This document shows positions 6,126 to 8,412 of a stretch of 8,412 nucleotides of DNA, in pieces; the first letter of the stretch is position 1, and each line of letters opens with the position of its first letter. The notes under the pieces are model-generated. The model had not been told where the DNA came from. It saw nothing but the letters and a program-made list of their open reading frames with translations, and made no database searches. Where the stretch lies: positions 1 through 8,412 of the forward strand of contig RKRU01000076.1 in the NCBI GenBank assembly GCA_007571225.1, in the 5' to 3' direction. The stretch is from Nitrosopumilaceae archaeon (GTDB taxonomy: Archaea; Thermoproteota; Nitrososphaeria; Nitrososphaerales; Nitrosopumilaceae). The translations under genes and the position numbers were made by a program.

Positions 6126-7988
6126 TCATGCGGCTATGGGATTTACGTACTCGCCCCTCTTTATGTCTATGATGCCGCCTGATGTAATTCTGACTGAAGG
6201 CAGGGCCAGAAACGGCAGGAAGAGTGGAACTAGTATGGGATGCTCAAACCGGCATCCGAAATCTGCAAGCGTCCTGTTGATCTGCCCAAACTCTTCGAGC
6301 ACTCTGTCAAACGGGGCCGTGGATATGATTCCCGCAAACTGCAGAGGCATCGATGCCACCGTCCTTCCGTTGTGGGATGCGGCTATTCCTCCTTGTTTCT
6401 GCCTTAGGTGGTTGGCCACATGGGCCATGTCGGCGTCGTTGGAGCCTATGATTATCATGTCGTTCTCATGAAAGCTCCACGTACTACCAAACGCCCCTAT
6501 CGAGCCGCCAAACCCTTCGAGAAATCCTATGCAGCGCCTGCCCGTGCCTCCGATCCTGTCCAGTGCAGCTACCTTCCACACATCGGATTCTGCAGAAGAC
6601 GGCAGCGCCGTACAGCCATTGCCGTCAACTACGATCTCGGCACTGCCAAGTCCCGTGACGATCTCTGTCTTCAGGACTATTGTATTTGCAGTTATTGTAT
6701 CAGGCCCTGCAGCAGCTGCATCCTGCCTGCAGTAGCCGCTGTCCGGCCCTGCCTGGTTCACCGAATCCCCGCCGCCGTCTGTCCTTTGCACCGCCGATCT
6801 TATCTCAAAGTCGCGTGCGTGCACCTCCGGCGTGGCAACGGTCTGTTTTATCCACTGGGGGATCTTGCTTGGGGGGATTCTGACTGTCAGGCGGCCGTCT
6901 GATACCATCGTCTTGCCGCCTACAATGACCTTGCTGGGTCTAAATGATTTTTGTACATCATCAAACACAAGTATGTCTGCCAGTCTTCCTGGGGCTATGA
7001 CCCCCAGATCCCTTGACATGCCGTAATAGTCAAAGACGTTGCGGGTGGCCATCGTAACGGCATCGACATGCCGCATTCCCAGCTCTACTGCCTGCTGCAC
7101 ACAGTAGTCTATATGGCCGTGCCGTCTGATGGAGGCCGGATCCAAGCCGTCGGAGCAGAACATCAGGCGGTCAAGATATGTCCTGTCTGAAAGTATGCGC
7201 GGCACTATGTGTTTTAGGTCGCGTCTTATGGAGCCCTCTCTTATCATGATCCACATTCCGAGCCTGAGCCTCTCTATGGTTTGATCAAAGTTTATTGGCT
7301 CGTGACACGATATTATCCCCGATGCCACGTACGCGCCGAGCTTCCTACCAGACGCCCCTGCAGTATGTCCGTTGATTATACAGTCCGACTCACGCATTTT
7401 GTATATTGACTGTATGGTGCGGACGTCACAATCGGTTACCTTGGTCCATGAGAAGATCTCTCCCATGCCTACCACATCGGGATTGTTTCTGACCGATTCT
7501 GCCTCCTCTACAATCATGTTGCAGCTGTTGCTGAATCTTGGATCCACCGGCAGACCTCCCGGTACTGTCTGAAATATCCTGACTGGCAAGCCCCGCCCCA
7601 GTCTAAGAAACTCGTCAAATCCCTTATGGCCTGTCACGCTCACCACATCTATTGGGTCCGAGAAGAGGGACGTGACGCCGTGTAGCAGGGCCTCTCCGGC
7701 AAACTCCGATGGCATGACAAACTGATCTATGTGTATGTGGGGGTCTGCAAACCCTGGACCTACGTGCCTTCCGTTAAGATCGACCGTACTGGTCTCCGGC
7801 CCATGCGTGTGCGATGCGTCGGGCCCCACGTATGCTATGCGGTCCTTGTATATTGCGATCTGCGTATCTGGGATGGTCTCACCTGTATATACTGAGAACA
7901 GGTTGCAGTTCTCCAGTATCTGGTCGGCAGGTATTCTGCCCATGGCCACTTTTATGAGATCCGAGATGGTGTTGGCTACAGGCGGCAT
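6126..7988 (-). CDS. ade: Adenine deaminase
   Basis: Ade hydrolyses adenine to hypoxanthine and ammonia in the cytosol, feeding purine salvage. The 620-residue protein matches the amidohydrolase-superfamily adenine deaminases (COG1001 type, usually near 590 residues). Metal-site and catalytic motifs appear in order: GFADPHIHID with His84 and His86; GMGEIFSW with Glu177; NGHTAG with His208; SCHEP with His229 and Glu230; MFCSDG with Asp280. The amidohydrolase end follows (GRLADILVFDD, 334-344), then the C-terminal Ade domain with IGSNDADMAHVANHL (514-528) and FLPFLALPSVR (590-600). A hydrophilic low-complexity insertion (about 401-432, rich in G, D, Q, A) separates the two domains and accounts for the extra length. 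The start is ATG at 7988, with a TATA-like box 28 bp upstream suggesting a leaderless message. In an ammonia oxidiser the released ammonia could also be used, but this is only inference. Confidence 0.94.
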   Translation of the reverse strand: MPPVANTISDLIKVAMGRIPADQILENCNLFSVYTGETIPDTQIAIYKDRIAYVGPDASHTHGPETSTVDLNGRHVGPGFADPHIHIDQFVMPSEFAGEALLHGVTSLFSDPIDVVSVTGHKGFDEFLRLGRGLPVRIFQTVPGGLPVDPRFSNSCNMIVEEAESVRNNPDVVGMGEIFSWTKVTDCDVRTIQSIYKMRESDCIINGHTAGASGRKLGAYVASGIISCHEPINFDQTIERLRLGMWIMIREGSIRRDLKHIVPRILSDRTYLDRLMFCSDGLDPASIRRHGHIDYCVQQAVELGMRHVDAVTMATRNVFDYYGMSRDLGVIAPGRLADILVFDDVQKSFRPSKVIVGGKTMVSDGRLTVRIPPSKIPQWIKQTVATPEVHARDFEIRSAVQRTDGGGDSVNQAGPDSGYCRQDAAAAGPDTITANTIVLKTEIVTGLGSAEIVVDGNGCTALPSSAESDVWKVAALDRIGGTGRRCIGFLEGFGGSIGAFGSTWSFHENDMIIIGSNDADMAHVANHLRQKQGGIAASHNGRTVASMPLQFAGIISTAPFDRVLEEFGQINRTLADFGCRFEHPILVPLFLPFLALPSVRITSGGIIDIKRGEYVNPIAA

Positions 7989-8010
7989 GAATATATCATC
8001 ATCGTTGTCC

Positions 8011-8020
8011 GGTTATTTAA
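8011..8020 (-). promoter_or_regulatory. TATA box of ade
   Basis: The minus strand reads TTAAATAACC, inside the palindrome GGTTATTTAACC. Its centre is about 28 bp from the ATG at 7988, which predicts a leaderless or nearly leaderless transcript. The palindromic TTATATATAA at 8041-8050 is a second candidate, which would give a leader of about 30 bases and could also fire towards the plus strand. Confidence 0.5.
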
Positions 8021-8067
8021 CCACACCAATGCGTGGGGAATTATATATAAATTCACATTATGTCTGT

Positions 8068-8140
8068 CAGTGTAACCGTTTACGTCCCCAACGCCTGAAT
8101 GACCGATTTTAGACACAAATTTGGCAAATTGTTTACACTG
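8068..8140. other. Copy B of the shared element, upstream of ade
   Basis: This is the partner of 5793-5864. Its ends form a perfect 8-bp inverted repeat, CAGTGTAA (8068-8075) with TTACACTG (8133-8140), extendable by a wobble pair. Inside is AATTT (8118-8122) with AAATT (8126-8130), a 5-bp dyad around GGC at the same place as in copy A. It lies 80 bp upstream of the ade start codon, nearly the same distance as copy A from its gene. As a plus-strand transcript starting about 26 bp after TTATATATAA it would begin near 8071. Function unknown. Confidence 0.55.
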
Positions 8141-8238
8141 GACGTAGTAACTCCCATCAACAATTGTTCTTTTTCTAGGCGTAATATGCCAAAAAAAAAC
8201 AGACAAAAACCAATGAGAAATACTACGTAAACAGTTAC
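8072..8238. repeat. Inverted repeat, 13 of 14 bases matching
   Basis: GTAACCGTTTACGT (8072-8085) is the reverse complement of ACGTAAACAGTTAC (8225-8238) except at one position. The arms enclose 139 bp. No clear target-site duplication flanks them and no transposase is nearby. The left arm overlaps the start of the shared element, but I do not see an equivalent right arm near copy A. Confidence 0.6.
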
Positions 8239-8271
8239 TATTATTCTGCTGCGGTTGTCTATATGGTTCAA
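8080..8271 (-). CDS. Possible small single-pass membrane protein
   Basis: A 63-codon frame from TTG (8271) to TAA (8080-8082). After a short basic start (NHIDNRSR) comes a hydrophobic run of about 21 residues (roughly 10-30, rich in V, F, I, L), long enough for one membrane helix, then a charged LRLEKEQ and a polar tail. The shape fits a small membrane protein with the tail outside or inside unknown. Against it: no ATG start, an AT-rich composition that yields Phe/Ile/Leu by chance, and overlap of its last third with the shared element. The TTG lies next to a G8 run on this strand. I do not recognise a family. Confidence 0.22.
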   Translation of the reverse strand: MNHIDNRSRIIVTVYVVFLIGFCLFFFGILRLEKEQLLMGVTTSSVNNLPNLCLKSVIQALGT

Positions 8272-8300
8272 ACCCCCCCCACAAAATTCAACATAAGAGC

Positions 8301-8313
8301 GAAAATAGAAATA
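8301..8313 (-). terminator. T-rich stretch after the right-edge partial gene
   Basis: On the minus strand the sequence about 15-27 bases after the TGA at 8328-8330 reads GTATTTCTATTTTC, a T-rich run of the kind that ends archaeal transcripts without a hairpin. It supports a minus-strand gene ending at 8328 but is short. Confidence 0.3.
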
Positions 8314-8327
8314 CGATTTGGCTGAAA

Positions 8328-8411
8328 TCAGTCATTTTCTTGCGGAATTATCGGCTTACCTTTCACTTCTACCGGCCCACTAGCCTCAATGCTACTTTTA
8401 CGTACTACATA
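8328..8411 (-). CDS. Possible 3' end of an unrecognised gene, cut by the window edge
   Basis: On the minus strand one frame is open from the window edge for 27 codons to TGA at 8328-8330. It reads as a plausible hydrophilic C-terminus: YVVRKSSIEA, then SGPVEVKGKP, then IIPQEND. The mix of residues looks protein-like (Pro, Gly and charged residues rather than AT-driven repeats) and a T-rich run follows the stop. It is too short to name, and third codon positions are more AT-rich than in guaA or ade, so it could be a chance frame. Confidence 0.4.
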   Translation of the reverse strand, partial: YVVRKSSIEASGPVEVKGKPIIPQEND

Positions 8412-8412
8412 C

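Larger units (their letters stand above)
7989..8327. other. AT-rich spacer upstream of ade
   Basis: This 339-bp stretch is clearly more AT-rich than the flanking genes. It holds the ade TATA box (8011-8020), a palindromic TTATATATAA (8041-8050), the second copy of the shared element (8068-8140), a long-range inverted repeat (8072-8085 with 8225-8238), a perfect palindrome AACAATTGTT (8159-8168) followed by a plus-strand T-rich run (8166-8175), an A9 run near 8191-8199 and a C8 run (8273-8280). A possible small minus-strand membrane protein overlaps it. Confidence 0.6.

Noticed and set aside
6025..6471. A 148-codon plus-strand frame across the end of ade.
   Set aside because: Most of it is antisense to the conserved C-terminal domain of Ade, and its residues show no family features.
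8068..8140. The 72-73 nt length and 8-bp closing stem suggested a tRNA on either strand.
   Set aside because: There is no T-arm GGTTCRANNCC motif, no recognisable anticodon arm and no D-arm pattern on either strand.
7976..8284. A 102-codon minus-strand frame overlapping the ade start in another frame.
   Set aside because: It begins at TTG, overlaps the promoter and start of ade, and has no family-like features; the C8 run makes its first codons doubtful.

Overview
The window looks like chromosomal DNA of an archaeon, most probably an ammonia-oxidising thaumarchaeon (Nitrososphaerota) of the Nitrosopumilus/Cenarchaeum kind. The reasons are a group II chaperonin (thermosome) with a Gly/Pro-rich tail, archaeal TATA boxes about 26-31 bp upstream of start codons with little or no leader, TTG starts, and fairly GC-rich genes separated by more AT-rich spacers. 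The lineage is an inference from protein style, not from a marker RNA.

Layout. On the plus strand, positions 2-1911 hold the 3' part of an unrecognised gene overlapping by four bases with guaA, a full-length fused GMP synthase. guaA converges on a minus-strand run that fills the rest of the window. In transcription order, right to left, this run is: the 3' tail of an unrecognised gene at the right edge, a possible small membrane protein, adenine deaminase (ade), the thermosome subunit, a ROK-family sugar kinase, and a nitroreductase-family flavoprotein. Four of these (ade, thermosome, kinase, nitroreductase) have their own candidate TATA element close to the start, so they look like separate transcription units rather than one operon.

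Function. Two genes belong to purine metabolism: GuaA makes GMP from XMP, and Ade converts adenine to hypoxanthine plus ammonia. The kinase, nitroreductase and thermosome are housekeeping or accessory genes with no obvious pathway link. Three of the enzymes carry hydrophilic low-complexity additions: an N-terminal tail on the nitroreductase, an insertion in the kinase coded by 21-bp tandem repeats, and an insertion in Ade.

Most unusual signal. The spacers upstream of the thermosome gene (5706-6125) and of ade (7989-8327) contain a related sequence of about 72 bp (5793-5864 and 8068-8140). An ungapped core of 59 bases matches at about 40 positions, most differences are transitions, and both copies lie 80-88 bp upstream of their minus-strand start codon. 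Both keep complementary ends and an inner 5-bp dyad whose paired positions changed together. It may be a shared regulatory element, a small structured RNA, or a remnant of a mobile element. Coding on either strand is possible but weakly supported.
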